In this document: positions 17,953 to 29,783 of the stretch, piece by piece
Position numbering within the stretch: position 1 is the first letter of the stretch
Layout: every line of letters starts with the position of its first letter
From: UBA10649 sp963755335
Lineage (GTDB): Bacteria > Actinomycetota > Actinomycetes > S36-B12
Reading direction: 5' to 3'
Length of the DNA stretch: 64,000 bases
NCBI GenBank assembly: GCA_963755335.1
Contig: CAVWJW010000002.1
Span: 124,001-188,000, forward strand
Made by a program: the position numbers and the translations under genes
Notes under the pieces: generated by a model
The model's database searches: none
Told to the model about the DNA's origin: nothing
What the model saw: only the letters and a program-made list of their open reading frames with translations

Positions 17953-18930
17953 ACACCTCCTGGGCGATCCAGCACATGCTCGAGTGGCCCGGCGCCACCT
18001 CGACGAACGGGGGTGACGGATCCGAGAAGCAGGCTTCGATCGCGCGCGAGCACCGCAGGTGGTACGGGCAGCCCGGCGGCACGGCCAGCAGGTTCGGCGG
18101 CAGGCCGGGGATCGCCGGCAGCCGCCCCACCTTGACGTCGAGCTTGGGGATCGACTCCAGCAGGCCGACCGTGTACGGGTTCGCCGGGCGTGGCGTACAT
18201 GGCCTCGACGTCGCCGGTCTCCATGACCCGCCCGGAGTACATGACGACGATGCGCTCCGCGACCGATGCGACAACCCCAAGGTCGTGGGTGATGAGGATC
18301 AGCCCGGTGCCCGTCTCACGCTGCAGGTCCTGGAGCAGCTCCATGATCTGTGCCTGGACCGTGACGTCGAGCGCGGTGGTGGGCTCGTCGGCGATGAGCA
18401 CCTTCGGCCGCAGGGCGATCATCATCGCGATCATGATGCGCTGCCGCATGCCGCCGCTGAACTGGTGCGGGTAGTCCCCGATACCGCTTCGCGGCGGCCG
18501 GGATGCCGACGTGGCCCATCACCTCGATGGCCTGGGCCTTGGCCTGCTTCTTCGAGGCCCCCTGGTGGACGCGGTACATCTCGGCGACCTGGTCGCCCAC
18601 GCAGGTCACGGGATTGAGGGCGGACAGGGCGTCCTGGAAGATCATCGACAGGTCGCTGCCGCGCAGCTTGCGGTGGTCCTTCTCGGACAGGTCGACGAGC
18701 TCCTGCCCCTTGTAGCGGATGCTGCCCTTGGGGATCGACGCGATCTTCATGTCGAGGATGCCCATGATGGCCTGCGCCGTGACGCTCTTGCCCGAACCGC
18801 TCTCGCCGAGGATGGCGATCGTCTCGCCCTCGTTGAGGGTGAAGTTCATCCCGTTGACGGCCTTGACGATGCCGTCGCGCGTCGAGAACTCGACGAACAG
18901 GTTCTCGACCTCGAGGAGGTGATCGGTCAT
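17930..18930 (-). CDS. Oligopeptide/dipeptide ABC transporter ATP-binding protein, D-type (importer 1; two frame breaks)
   Basis: About 333 residues after repair. The N-terminal part carries Walker A GESGSGKSV and the Q-loop SMIFQDALSALNPV. The middle has GGMRQRIMIAMM, VLIADEPTTALD and LITHDLGVVA. The end has the oligo_HPY segment GLPPNLLAVPPGCPYHLRC. Breaks near 18,487 (RYR-DYPHQFSGG) and 18,186 (MYATP-ANPYTVGLL) each need one base removed. It sits between the C-type permease and F-type ATPase genes as expected. Confidence 0.85.
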
Positions 18931-18937
18931 CTCGTCA

Positions 18938-19933
18938 TCACTTCCGCGTCTTCGGGTCGATGGCGTCGTGAACGGCCTCGCCGAGCAGGATGAAGGCCAG
19001 CACCGTCGCGGACAGGAAGATGGCGGGGAAGAACAGGGTCCAGGGCGCCTGGAAGAAGACGGCCTGGGCCTCGGAGATGATCGAGCCCCAGGAGAAGTTC
19101 GGCGGCTGGATGCCCAGGCCCAGGAAGCTGAACGTCGCCTCCGCCGTGACGTAGCCGCCGAGACTGATGACCGCGACGACGATGGCCGGACCCATCGCGT
19201 TGGGCAGCACGTGCCGGACCATGATCCGGCGGTTGCCGGCGCCGAGGGCCCGCGCAGCGAGCACGAAGTCCTGGTTCTTGGCCTCGATCGTCGTCGACCG
19301 GATCATGCGGGTGGTCGTGACCCACCCGAGCACCACCAGGACGAAGATCACGCCCCACATGCCGGGGCTGCCGAGGGCGGTCAGGATGACGATGCCGCCG
19401 AGGAGGATGGGCAGGCCGAAGAATACGTCGGTGATGCGGGACAGGACCGAGTCGAGCCAGCCGCCGTAGTAGCCGGCGATCACGCCGATGAACGCTCCGA
19501 GCAGCACGGTGGCGAGAGTGGCCACGACCGCGGTGATGACGCTCGGCCGGGCGCCGAAGATGGTGAGGGCGTAGACATCGCAGCCGAGCTGGTCGGTGCC
19601 GAACCAGTGCTCCGAGCTTGGCGGCATCAAGGAGTCCATCAGGTTGCAGCCGCCACTGAGGCTGGACGTCTTCTCCTGGTCGGCGAACCAGTTCGGGAAG
19701 ACCGTGATGAGCACGATGAAGACCACCAGCACCGCGGAGATCCAGAAGTACCACGTGCGGCGCAGGCCGTACCAGGCGTCGCCCCACAGGCTGCGGGGGT
19801 TGCCCAGAGCCGTGTGGTGCTCAAGATCGGCGAGGGTCCGCCGGTCACTGTCGATGCCGGTTCTCGGCTGGTCGCCGGGGATGAAGTCGGGCGCCTCGAT
19901 GTGGCTGTCGCGGACCTCGTTGATGTCACTCAT
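18938..19933 (-). CDS. Peptide ABC transporter permease, DppC-type (importer 1)
   Basis: 331 residues, intact. A cytoplasmic N-terminus of about 60 residues precedes the first membrane segment (WISAVLVVFIVLITVFPNWF). The family motif EHWFGTDQLGCDVYALTIFGAR follows, then five further membrane segments and the coupling loop QDFVLAARALGAGNRRIMVRH. The start ATG at 19931-19933 overlaps the end of the B-type gene by eight bases, and the D-type gene begins seven bases after its stop. Confidence 0.92.
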   Translation of the reverse strand: MSDINEVRDSHIEAPDFIPGDQPRTGIDSDRRTLADLEHHTALGNPRSLWGDAWYGLRRTWYFWISAVLVVFIVLITVFPNWFADQEKTSSLSGGCNLMDSLMPPSSEHWFGTDQLGCDVYALTIFGARPSVITAVVATLATVLLGAFIGVIAGYYGGWLDSVLSRITDVFFGLPILLGGIVILTALGSPGMWGVIFVLVVLGWVTTTRMIRSTTIEAKNQDFVLAARALGAGNRRIMVRHVLPNAMGPAIVVAVISLGGYVTAEATFSFLGLGIQPPNFSWGSIISEAQAVFFQAPWTLFFPAIFLSATVLAFILLGEAVHDAIDPKTRK

Positions 19934-20854
19934 AGCGAATCCGCGGGTCCAGGACGCCGTAGAGCAGGTCGACGACGAGGTTCATGATGAGGTAGATGAT
20001 GACGAGGACGGTGACGATGCCGACCACGACGACGCTCTCATGCAGGCGCACGCTCTGGTACAGCTGCTGGCCGATGCCGGGGATGTTGTAGATGCCCTCG
20101 GTGATGACCGCACCGCCCATGAGCGTGGCCAGATCGGCTCCGAGGAACGTCACGACGGGGATGAGGGAGTTGCGCAGCGAGTAGCGGCGTCATGACCGTG
20201 TGCCCGGGCAGGCCCTTGGCGCGCGCCGTTCTCACGAAGTCGCTGCCGAACGCCTCCAGCAGGGACTGTCGGGTGAGCCGCAGTGCATAGGCCAGCGACA
20301 GGCTGGCGAGGACGATGGCCGGGAGGATGTAGCTCTTGGGCCAGCCGTCCTGGATGCCGGCCGGTTCGACCCAGTGGAGCTTCACCCCGAACACCCACTG
20401 CATCACGTAGCCGAGGACGAAGACGGGGATCGGCGACGACCACCAGCGTGCCCGTCAGCGAGAGGTTGTCGAAGAACTTGCCCTTGCGCAGGGCGGCCCA
20501 GATGCCGAACCCGATCCCGAAGATGACCTCGATCGCGAACGCGGTCAGCGCGAGGGTCAAGGAGACCGGCCACTTCTGGGCGAAGATGTCGGAGACGGGG
20601 ACGCCGTTGAAGGTGTGCCCGAAGTCTCCGGTGAAGATGCCCTTCATGTAGAGCAGGTACTGGACGATGAACGGCTGGTCGAGGTGGAACTGGGTGCGGA
20701 TGTACTCGATGTACGCCGGGTTGGTCTGCTTGCCGATGCTGAGGTTGCGGAGCGGGTCGCCTGGCAGCGCGAACATGATGGCGTACAGGAGGAAGGTGGT
20801 CCCGAAGAAGACCGGGATCATCTGCAACACCCGGCGGATGGCGTAGCGCCCCAC
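19926..20854 (-). CDS. Peptide ABC transporter permease, DppB-type (importer 1; two frame breaks)
   Basis: About 309 residues when rejoined. The N-terminal portion MGRYAIRRVLQMIPVFFGTT is classic DppB. The middle has ALRLTRQSLLEAFGSDFVRTARAKGLPG, containing the coupling loop, and the end LMGGAVITEGIYNIPGIGQQL is the conserved C-terminal block. Breaks near 20,433 (TGTLVV-SPIPVFVLGYV) and 20,187 (HTVM-RRYSLRNSL) are each repaired by removing one base. It is separated from the binding-protein gene upstream by an exceptionally strong hairpin. Confidence 0.83.
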
Positions 20855-20900
20855 GAACCCTCCCCTCAGCCGACTGCTGGTTCAAACAGGGCTAATCGTG

Positions 20901-20941
20901 CAACAGGTGGGGGCGCCCATGTCGGGCGCCCCCACCTGTTG
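20901..20941 (-). terminator. Strong intercistronic hairpin after solute-binding gene (importer 1)
   Basis: A perfect 18-base stem (left arm 20901-20918, right arm 20924-20941) with a five-base loop ATGTC, beginning six bases past the binding-protein stop. It is the longest perfect hairpin I found in the window. It probably attenuates or protects the message so that binding protein exceeds permease. Confidence 0.75.
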
Positions 20942-20946
20942 GTGAA

Positions 20947-22680
20947 TCAGTTCTTGCTCAGTACCTGGATCTCACCCACGTTGATGTTGCCCTGCGGGTC
21001 GATCTTGACGTTGCCCACGTTGGTCGAGTAGCCGGCCATCGTGTTGCGGAACTCGATGGCGTAGGCGACGAAGTCGTCGTACACGACCTTCTCCGCCTCC
21101 TGCCACTTGGCGATCTGGGTGGCGGAATCCTGTGCGGAGTTGCCCTCGGCGATGAGCTTGTCGAACGCTGGGTTGCTGTAGCCGATGTAGTTCGACGCCG
21201 ATCCCGTGCCGAAGAGCGGGGCGATCATGTTGGCCAGCGTCGGGTTGTCAGCACCCCAGCCGAGCGTGCCGATGAAGCCGGCGTCGTTCGGGCCCAGCTT
21301 GGCGTACGCATCGAGCATCGCGCCGAAGTCGGGGAACAGCTTCAGGGTGCACGCCACGCCCAGGTTGGCCTGGATCATGTCGCAGGTGGCCTTGAGCGCG
21401 GTGTTCGCGCTGCCCTGAAGGGCCGCGATCTGCACCTTGTTGCCGGGGATGCCGCCTGCCGAGGCCAGCAGCGCCTTGGCCGCCGCCGGGTCGAACTTGC
21501 ACGCCGTGCCGCAGACGTCGGTGCCGCCGCCGGGGATCGTCGACGGAGCGAACGAGTCGGCCGGAGTACGGGTACCGAAGTACACCTTCTGGTCGATCGT
21601 CGCGTTGTCGATCGACATCGCGATGGCCTTGCGGACGTCCTTGCTCTTGTACGTCGTTCCCTGCTGCGGGAAGAAGTACCAGGAGAAGGACAGGGCGCCC
21701 GGGGTGTTGATGTACCGGTCACCGAGGACCGACGGGGCCTGCGAGAGCGCCGACGAGGGCATGTTGGGCACCACGTCGACGTTGTTGGCCTGAAGGTCGG
21801 CCCACTCGGCGTTGGCATCGTTGTAGATGCGGAACTCAACGCTGTCGGCATTGCCAGCCGTGCCCGGGTAGTCCGGGTTCTTGACGATGTCGATCTTCTG
21901 GTTCGGCGTCCACGGCACGTCCATCTTGTACGGACCGTTGCCGATCGGCTGCTTGTTGTAGGCCTCGACGTCCTTGAATGCGACCGACGGCATCGGCAGG
22001 ATCTGCGGGCCGGCGACATAGTTGTAGAACAGCGCTCTCGACCAAGCGGATTGACCAGGGTCATCGTGAGCTCGGTCGGGCTGACGACCTTCAGGCCCTC
22101 GAGGGTCTTGGTCGTGGCGCCCTTGGTCGAGACCTTGTCGTATCCGACGACGTTGAGCTGCGAGGGGCCGAAGACGAAGCCGAGCTGCTGGCCGTTGTCG
22201 GCGTACGCAGCGAAGTTCCAGGTGTCCACGAACGTCTGGGCGGTGATCGGCTCGCCGTTGGTGAACTTCCAGCCGTCCTTGATCTTGATCGACCAGGTCT
22301 TGCCACCGTCAGGAGTGGTGATGGAGTCGACGAGCTCGGTCGTCTGCGGGCGCCATTGTCCCGTCCGCCTGCACCACGAACCGGAACAGGCCGGTGAACA
22401 TCTGGTTGAGGACGTTGAGGCAGTAGAGGTCGTAGCAGTTGCTGGGGACCAGGGTCTGCGGGTTCTCCGACGCGATGGAGAACGTGCCTCCGGTCGAAGC
22501 AGGCGCGCTGGCCGGTGCGCTGGCCGCGCCGCTGGCGGATGAACTTGCCGCTGAACTGGCCGCGGTGCTGGCCGAGCTGGAGCTGCTGGAGCTCGTGCTC
22601 GAGCCGCCACAGGCGGTCAGGACCATAGCGGCGGCGGCGGTCACAGCAGCTGCTGCAGCCACTCGACGTCGAGTGAACAT
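20947..22680 (-). CDS. Peptide ABC transporter solute-binding lipoprotein (importer 1; frame breaks)
   Basis: About 576 residues after repair; SBP_bac_5 family. The lipoprotein signal MFTRRRVAAAAAVTAAAAMV ends in LTAC with Cys24, followed by a Ser/Ala-rich linker. Family blocks include TGGTFSIASENPQTLVPSNC, WSIKIKDGWKFTNGEPITAQ and IGNGPYKMDVPWTP. Breaks near 22,355 (DGT-WRPQTTELVD) and two close together near 22,030-22,050 (NPL-VESA-FYNYVAGP) each need one base removed. ATG at 22678-22680 has GGAGG five bases upstream. It is the first gene of its operon, directly downstream of typA. Confidence 0.85.
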
Positions 22681-22684
22681 GAAA

Positions 22685-22689
22685 CCTCC
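22685..22689 (-). promoter_or_regulatory. Ribosome-binding site of the importer 1 binding-protein gene
   Basis: GGAGG four bases before ATG at 22680; it selects this start over an upstream ATG in the same frame. Confidence 0.7.
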
Positions 22690-22711
22690 ATGAGGGAATC
22701 CGGCAACGGAA

Positions 22712-22739
22712 GCGCTACCGGCGAGTAGCAGTATGCCAA
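22712..22739 (-). promoter_or_regulatory. Possible promoter of importer 1 operon
   Basis: TTGGCA (22734-22739) and TAGCGC (22712-22717) on the minus strand, spaced 16 bases, resemble a sigma-70-type promoter about 32 bases before the start codon. The match is modest. Confidence 0.35.
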
Positions 22740-22824
22740 CAGGATGCACCCGTTTTGCCCCCGGGAGGTGTCGGAGGGGTAACAGTTGGGCCTCATCGCT
22801 GCCCGAAGGCAGGACTGAATCGGT

Positions 22825-24687
<1,863 letters not shown>

Positions 24688-24764
24688 CCGTTGACCTTAC
24701 GGGCTGGACCGCGAATGCCCGAAATCGTCCAGTGCCGACTACGCCCCACCGGTGATGACATCCT

Positions 24765-25400
24765 GTGGCGATGAAGTTCTACTCCGACATTCCGGCCCGT
24801 CGCGCCCGACAGCTGCTCGGTGACATCGGGCTCGTCGCCTGGTCGCTTCTGTGGATCTGGATCGCGTCGCACCTGCACGGGCTCGTCATGAACCTCGCGA
24901 CCCCAGGACAGGCCATGGCCGACGGAGCCACCAGCCTGGCCGGCAGCATCGACAGCGCCGGGCAGTCGGTGTCGGGCCTCCCGGTCGTCGGCGACTCGCT
25001 CGCCTCGCCGTTCCAGGGGATGGGGGACGCGGCGCGAGCGATCGCCTCGGCCGGCGCCTCCGAAGCGGACGCGGTGTCCAAGCTCGCCCTGTTCCTGTCG
25101 ATCGCGCTCGCCTTCCTGGCCATCGCGTCGTACGCGATCTTCTGGATCCCGTTCCGCATCGCGTTCATCCGCAAGGCCACGGCGGCCCGTGAGCTCGCCC
25201 ACGGCAGCGACGACCTCGACCTGTTCGCCCTGCGGGCGCTCGCCCGTCAGCCGCTGACTGTCCTGGTGAGGATCGATCCCGATCCCGCTGCTGCGTGGCG
25301 AAGGGGCGACGCGCGCGTCACTCGCGCTCTGGCTGAGCTCGAACTGCGTTCCGAGGGCCTTCGCCCGCCCGCACCGAAGACTGCGGTGCAGCAGGGCTGA
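24765..25400 (+). CDS. Two-pass membrane protein of unknown function
   Basis: About 210 residues. An N-terminal membrane segment (about 18-42, GLVAWSLLWIWIASHLHGLVM) is followed by a Gly/Ser/Ala-rich extracytoplasmic loop of about 65 residues. The second segment (about 107-132) is LALFLSIALAFLAIASYAIFW, with a basic cytoplasmic C-terminal region (ALARQPLTVLVRIDPDP) at the end. GTG at 24,765 or ATG at 24,771 are both possible starts. It resembles conserved actinobacterial membrane proteins found beside typA. I do not recognise a function. It is two bases from the HEAT-repeat gene downstream. Confidence 0.7.
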   Translation: MAMKFYSDIPARRARQLLGDIGLVAWSLLWIWIASHLHGLVMNLATPGQAMADGATSLAGSIDSAGQSVSGLPVVGDSLASPFQGMGDAARAIASAGASEADAVSKLALFLSIALAFLAIASYAIFWIPFRIAFIRKATAARELAHGSDDLDLFALRALARQPLTVLVRIDPDPAAAWRRGDARVTRALAELELRSEGLRPPAPKTAVQQG

Positions 25401-25402
25401 CG

Positions 25403-26047
25403 ATGGAGGACCCCGACGTCATCGGCCTGACGTGGCCCGCCGTGCGCAAGGCCGCCGTGGCCTACGCCGCCGAACCGCCGTCCGGCGCAGTCGATCGGCT
25501 CGTGGACATGTTCGGCCGCTCCGAGTGGGAACCCAGGTTCTTCGCCGTCTGCGCGATCGGATCGCTCGCGGGCAGCGACCCTCGCGCGCTTGACGCCCTC
25601 CGTGCGTTCGCGGACTCCGAGCCGGACTGGCAGATCAACGAGGGCCTGGCATTCGCGTTCGACGACTACTGCGCCGCCGTCGGGTACGAGGCCGCTCTCC
25701 CGGAGATCCGCCGATGGCTGGCGTCAGGACATGCGAACGTTCGTCGCACCGTGTCCGAGGGCCTGCGCCGATGGACGGACGCGCGCCGCCCCTACTTCCA
25801 CGACCACCCGGAGCAGGCGGTAGCCCTGCTCGGGACCCTTCGCGGCGACGAGAGCCCCTACGTGCAGAAGTCCGTAGGCAATGCGATGCGCGATGTCTGG
25901 CGGGCACACCCCGACCTCGTCCTCGCCGCCATCCGGGAATGGGTCGCCGAGGATCCCACGGCGAAAGGCCGCCGCACCGTGGCGCGCCTCGCCCTCAAGA
26001 ACGCCGTCGTCGACGACCCGACGCTCGAGCGGCTCTGGAAGCCCTGA
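25403..26047 (+). CDS. HEAT-like / DNA-alkylation-repeat protein
   Basis: 214 residues of alpha-helical repeats, seen in WEPRFFAVCAIGSLAGSDPR, DWQINEGLAFAFDDYCAAVG, ASGHANVRRTVSEGLRRW and PYVQKSVGNAMRDVWRAHP. The spacing and the Trp/Asp pair in DWQINEGLAFAFD recall the AlkD superfamily. I cannot confirm the catalytic Trp-Asp-Arg set, so it may be a non-catalytic HEAT protein. It begins two bases after the membrane-protein stop. The next gene starts 14 bases past its end with a good GGAGG, suggesting a three-gene operon. Confidence 0.6.
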   Translation: MEDPDVIGLTWPAVRKAAVAYAAEPPSGAVDRLVDMFGRSEWEPRFFAVCAIGSLAGSDPRALDALRAFADSEPDWQINEGLAFAFDDYCAAVGYEAALPEIRRWLASGHANVRRTVSEGLRRWTDARRPYFHDHPEQAVALLGTLRGDESPYVQKSVGNAMRDVWRAHPDLVLAAIREWVAEDPTAKGRRTVARLALKNAVVDDPTLERLWKP

Positions 26048-26052
26048 CCCAT

Positions 26053-26057
26053 GGAGG
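26053..26057 (+). promoter_or_regulatory. Ribosome-binding site for the gene at 26,062
   Basis: GGAGG four bases before ATG at 26,062. It supports this start over the long upstream open frame. Confidence 0.65.
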
Positions 26058-26061
26058 AACG

Positions 26062-26581
26062 ATGACCGACGTACCACTGCGCTGGGACTTCCAGCAGCCG
26101 GCCCGACGCACGCACTACTTCGAGGGGAGGCTGCTCACCGCCGCCGACCTCGGGCAGGACCAGGACTACCACCGCGGCATGCGGTACCTGGGCAACCGAG
26201 CAGTCGGGTGCGGGAGTCGTCGAGGGACTCACAGTGTCGATCGTGGACTCGCGCGTCGAGGTCGGCACCGGATTCGCCATCGACGCGCTCGGTCGCGAGA
26301 TCGTGCTCGCCGAGCCCGTGGTCTTCGACGCCGACGACTCCTGCCTGGACTTCGGCCGCGAAGCGCTCGTCACCGCCATCTGGTCCGAGGAGCCGGAGGG
26401 CGTGATGGTCGACGCCACCGGGGCCGAGCAGTTCAGTACGTGGCTGGAGCGGCCGATCATCGAGGTGCGGCAGCACGCGCAGGCGCCGATGCTCGTGCTG
26501 GCCGGCCTGCGCCGAGGCAAGAAGAAGGGGTTGACCGTCGATCCGGGTCGTCAGGACGCGTATCGGCTGCGCGGCCTCTGA
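26062..26581 (+). CDS. Baseplate-like domain protein (one frame break)
   Basis: About 173 residues. The N-terminal block HYFEGRLLTAADLGQDQDYHRGMRYLGN, continuing into GAGVVEGLTV, matches a recurrent (Y/F)FEGxLLTAxD...QxYH...GxGVVxGL pattern. I recall it from bacterial phage-baseplate and contractile-injection accessory proteins and from stand-alone proteins. The rest (VEVGTGFAIDALGREIVLAEP) is a beta-rich segment of the same domain. The end (RRGKKKGLTVDPGRQDAYR) is basic. The frame breaks near 26,209 (RAVG-AGVVEGL) by one extra base. No other tail or injection genes are nearby, so the role here is unknown. Confidence 0.55.
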
Positions 26582-26611
26582 TCGGCGAGTCCGCGGAAGT
26601 GCGGCGAGTCG

Positions 26612-27946
26612 TCAGAAGGGCGGCGGGTCGGGCAGGACGTCGATGACGACCGGCGGCGGCTGTGGCGGGAGTGCCGCCCTCGCGCGGCGCTCGTACCTGC
26701 GCTTGGCCGGAGACTCCCAGACGCACGAGCCATCGCGCTCGCTGCGCAGGATCCGCCAGCCTCCGATGCGTCTTCAGCTGATGGTGGCGCAGACACAGCG
26801 CGCCGAGATTCTCGATCGACGTAGGGCCCCCGTCGTCCCACGCCTCGGCGTGATCGACCTGGCAGCGGGAGGCCCGGCGGCCGCACCCAGGGAAGCGACA
26901 CGTCTCATCGCGGGCCACGAGGTAGGCACGCAACCGATCGGACACCTCGTAGGTGCGACGACCCAGGTCGAGCAGGTGCCCAGTCAGTGGGTCGGCGACG
27001 AGGCGACGCATGGTCACGGCGATCGCGGGATCGGCAAGCAGGTCGCGCAGCGCGTCAGCCCCGATCGGACCTGCCCCTCGGATCTCGATGCCCGCCGAGG
27101 CCTTGGAGTTGCTCGCCTCGGCGCCGTCGTCGGCGCGGGCGGCCAGGCCGAGCAGCGTCGGCAGGTCGACGACGACGTCGAGTCGCGCCTCCAGCCGTGG
27201 CGCCGAACCATCAGCCGCACGGGTGCCCGGCAGCGCCGAGAACCAGTTGCGCGAACGCCTCGACCCGACGCTCCCCCATCGTGGCTCCACAAGAGGTCGC
27301 AAGGTCCGGATCATGGGCGAGCGTGTCGATGACGGTCAACACGGCATGCGCGGACTCCGTGGTCATGCGCGCCACAAAGGTGGACATGCCGTCGAGGTCG
27401 TCCCACACGTTGACCTGCCGCGTGCACAGGGCTGCGTTGCGACGCCGGAATTCGCCGTCCGCGTCGATGGCGCGAACGGCCCGGCGCGCTGCAGCGCGAG
27501 TCATGGCCAGCGTTGCGGACGTCGCCACGGGCAGCACCCGTCGCTCAAGCGCCGCGCACCCGTCGGCGAACATCTCTCGCTCGGCTTCGTCGCGCGCATG
27601 CCGGCCCGGCAACCTGCTCGCTGCCTCGGTGATCACGTGCACGTGGCTCGGGCTGATAGCACCATCAGCCAAGGCGGACTTCGTCGCAGCCAAGCGGACC
27701 GGCCAGGAGTCGCGCGACATCGATCCTGCGCTGCGCCGTCGCGGGAGACCAACGCAGCGCCGCGGCAACCTCCTCCCGGACTGCATCCGCGATCCGAACG
27801 GCCCGCTCCTCGTGGCTCATGCGATCAAGGACGACGTACTCGTCGATCACCCGATCGGCGGAGGCGACGGCGACCAGCGCATCGGCCTGGAGGGCATGCA
27901 GTCGGGCGATCTCCCGCTCCAGCTCGGCCACACGCTCGATCGACAT
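26612..27946 (-). CDS. HNH endonuclease-domain protein, DUF222 family (three frame breaks)
   Basis: About 444 residues after repair. The N-terminal DUF222 region (IERVAELEREIARLHALQADAL) precedes the C-terminal HNH domain, with zinc-type CRFPGCGRRASRCQVDHAEAW and CLRHHQLKTH. This 13E12-type family is present in many copies in actinobacterial genomes; its function is unproven. Breaks near 27,707, 27,243 and 26,763 each take one base out. The last restores WRILRSERDGSCVWESPAKR and a proline-rich end. TAGTCT lies six bases before the ATG, indicating a leaderless message. Confidence 0.82.
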
Positions 27947-27952
27947 GCCTTG

Positions 27953-27958
27953 AGACTA
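27953..27958 (-). promoter_or_regulatory. Putative -10 box of the DUF222/HNH gene (leaderless)
   Basis: TAGTCT on the minus strand, six bases before ATG at 27,946; the same hexamer as at cysS. Confidence 0.5.
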
Positions 27959-28034
27959 GGGCAGGGGTCTGACATCCATGCCGCAGAAATCCCAGCAACC
28001 GCAGTGCTTTTCCACAGGATGTGCCTGGGGATCT

Positions 28035-29723
28035 CTAGCAGGGAGCGATCGGTGTAAGAGTCAGGGACACTGGCCCGCTGCGCGTCTGGCTGCCTACGAC
28101 CGGGATGTGGATCGTCGACTTCCACGAGAAGTTGAGGGTCGACGACGATCCGTCCGGGGCGGCCGCGATCGTGTACTTGCCACCGCCGGACATCTTGAAG
28201 GGGGCATTGCTGACCTTGCCCTTGAACACGGCAGTGCCGGAGGCAGTCGTCGGCGGGCGTGAAGGTGAAGGCGCCGATGGCGTCACCGGACGTCTCGGCA
28301 GTGAACGGCTTCGTCACGTCGCAGGTCTTGCCGGTGACCTTGATGCCGGCCGGCACCGAGGCGATCGTGCCACTGATCTCGTACGCGCTGTTCTTGGTGT
28401 CGAAGACGACGTCGGCCTTCGCGACCCCGCGCTTGGACCGGGCCTCCAGCGCGACGGTCGCCGACTTGTCCTTCTCGGCAGGTGCGACGTAGGTGAACTT
28501 CGCGTCGGCCTTCACCTTGGTGCCCACCGGATCGACCGAGGTGTCGCCGTTGAGCTGCGCCGTCACCGTGCCGCCGACGGGGCCACCGTCGATCTTGCTG
28601 CGCGGGGCGGCGCTGATCGAGACGGAGGTCGACGGCTTGAGGCCCTTCCGCTTGCTGGGGTCGGTAGTGGGCTCGAGCGTGACGCAGCGGCCCGACTGCC
28701 AGCCATTCTTGGCGGCATCAACCGCCTTCTTCTGCATCATCATCGCCGTGAACATCGACCACCGACCCTGATCCGTGACGAACTGGTCCGTGACGGCGCC
28801 GCCAGTGCGATTGACCTTGCCGCGGTAGTTCCCCTGGTCGTTGCCCGTGACCGTCCAGCCGACCGTCTGGTCGGCGTACTGACCCTTCGAGTTCTCGAAC
28901 TTCGCCGACTGCGTACGGGTATCAACGTCGTAGGAAACCAGATCGGCATCGTCGTCGACCTGGCCCTTGATCTCCATCTCGATGGTCAGGTTCGAGCCGG
29001 TGCTCCCGCCCCCGCTGGTGATGGAAGCGGTCATCGTCGTCTTGGACGTGAACTGGCCCTTGGGATCCGGACACGGCGCGACGGTGACGGCCGTCTTGAG
29101 CTTGCCGGTGATGCCTTCGGCCGTGAACTCGCCCTCGACGCCCAGCGTCGACTTCGCGAGGTCGCCCTCAACCGTCATCGATCCCTTGGCACCCTCCGGA
29201 GGGTGGCCAAGGGCTTCTGACTCCGGGCCTGTCTTGGCTTCCCGGCGCCACGTCCTTGGCTGCCGACACGGCGGCGTCCTGCATGAGGTTGCCCATCATG
29301 AAGTTCCCGAACATCATGCCGCCCATCGTGGGAGCGTCACCCGCAGGGATGAAGGCACCGAACCGCCCGAAGTCAGGTTGATCAACCTGGCTCTGCGCGA
29401 ACTGCCGGGCTTTGGCGCTGAGCGCCGCGTACGCGGCATCGGCCTTCGCGGCACTCCCGAGTTCCTTCTCGAGACCCGACATCGTGATGAGCTGCCGATC
29501 GATGCTCTCGGTCACCGCAGCCAACTGAGCCTGCTGCTCCTCCGGCTGGCAACGCGGCGAATGCCTTCACCGCCGCGAGGCCCTCAGAGACCGACGACGA
29601 CGCTGCGGGGGACGATGCTCCGTCGCCCGAAGCCGGGCTCGAGGTGCAGCCGGCGAGGGCGCCACCGACCAGTGCCGTCGCGACGAAGCAATGCATGATC
29701 CGAGAATTGCGCCCCTGGCTCAT
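28035..29723 (-). CDS. Large secreted lipoprotein of unknown function (three frame breaks)
   Basis: About 562 residues once joined. The lipoprotein signal ends in GGALAGC (Cys26) and is followed by a Ser/Ala/Pro linker. A helical stretch (QQAQLAAVTESIDRQLITM ... KADAAYAALSAKARQFAQSQ) and a Met/Gly-rich patch (MGGMMFGNFMMGNLMQD) come next. The long beta-rich region contains two copies of an Ig/Big-like pattern (VGGTVTAQLNGDTSVDPVGT; GTKVKADAKFTYVAP) and ends GPVSLTLTPIAPC. Cysteines sit in TVAPCPDPKG, SGRCVTLEP, KTCDVTKP and the C-terminus, plausibly disulphides. Breaks near 29,549, 29,240 and 28,258 each need one base removed. I do not recognise the family. Confidence 0.6.
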
Positions 29724-29783
29724 GCCCGTTCCCCGTTCGGCTTGGCCGTGCATGACCCCACGATGAGCGGACCCTACGGGAAC

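Noticed and set aside
26587..26646. Continuation of the gene at 26,062 past its stop
   Set aside because: The downstream open frame is antisense to the 3' end of the HNH gene once that gene is repaired.
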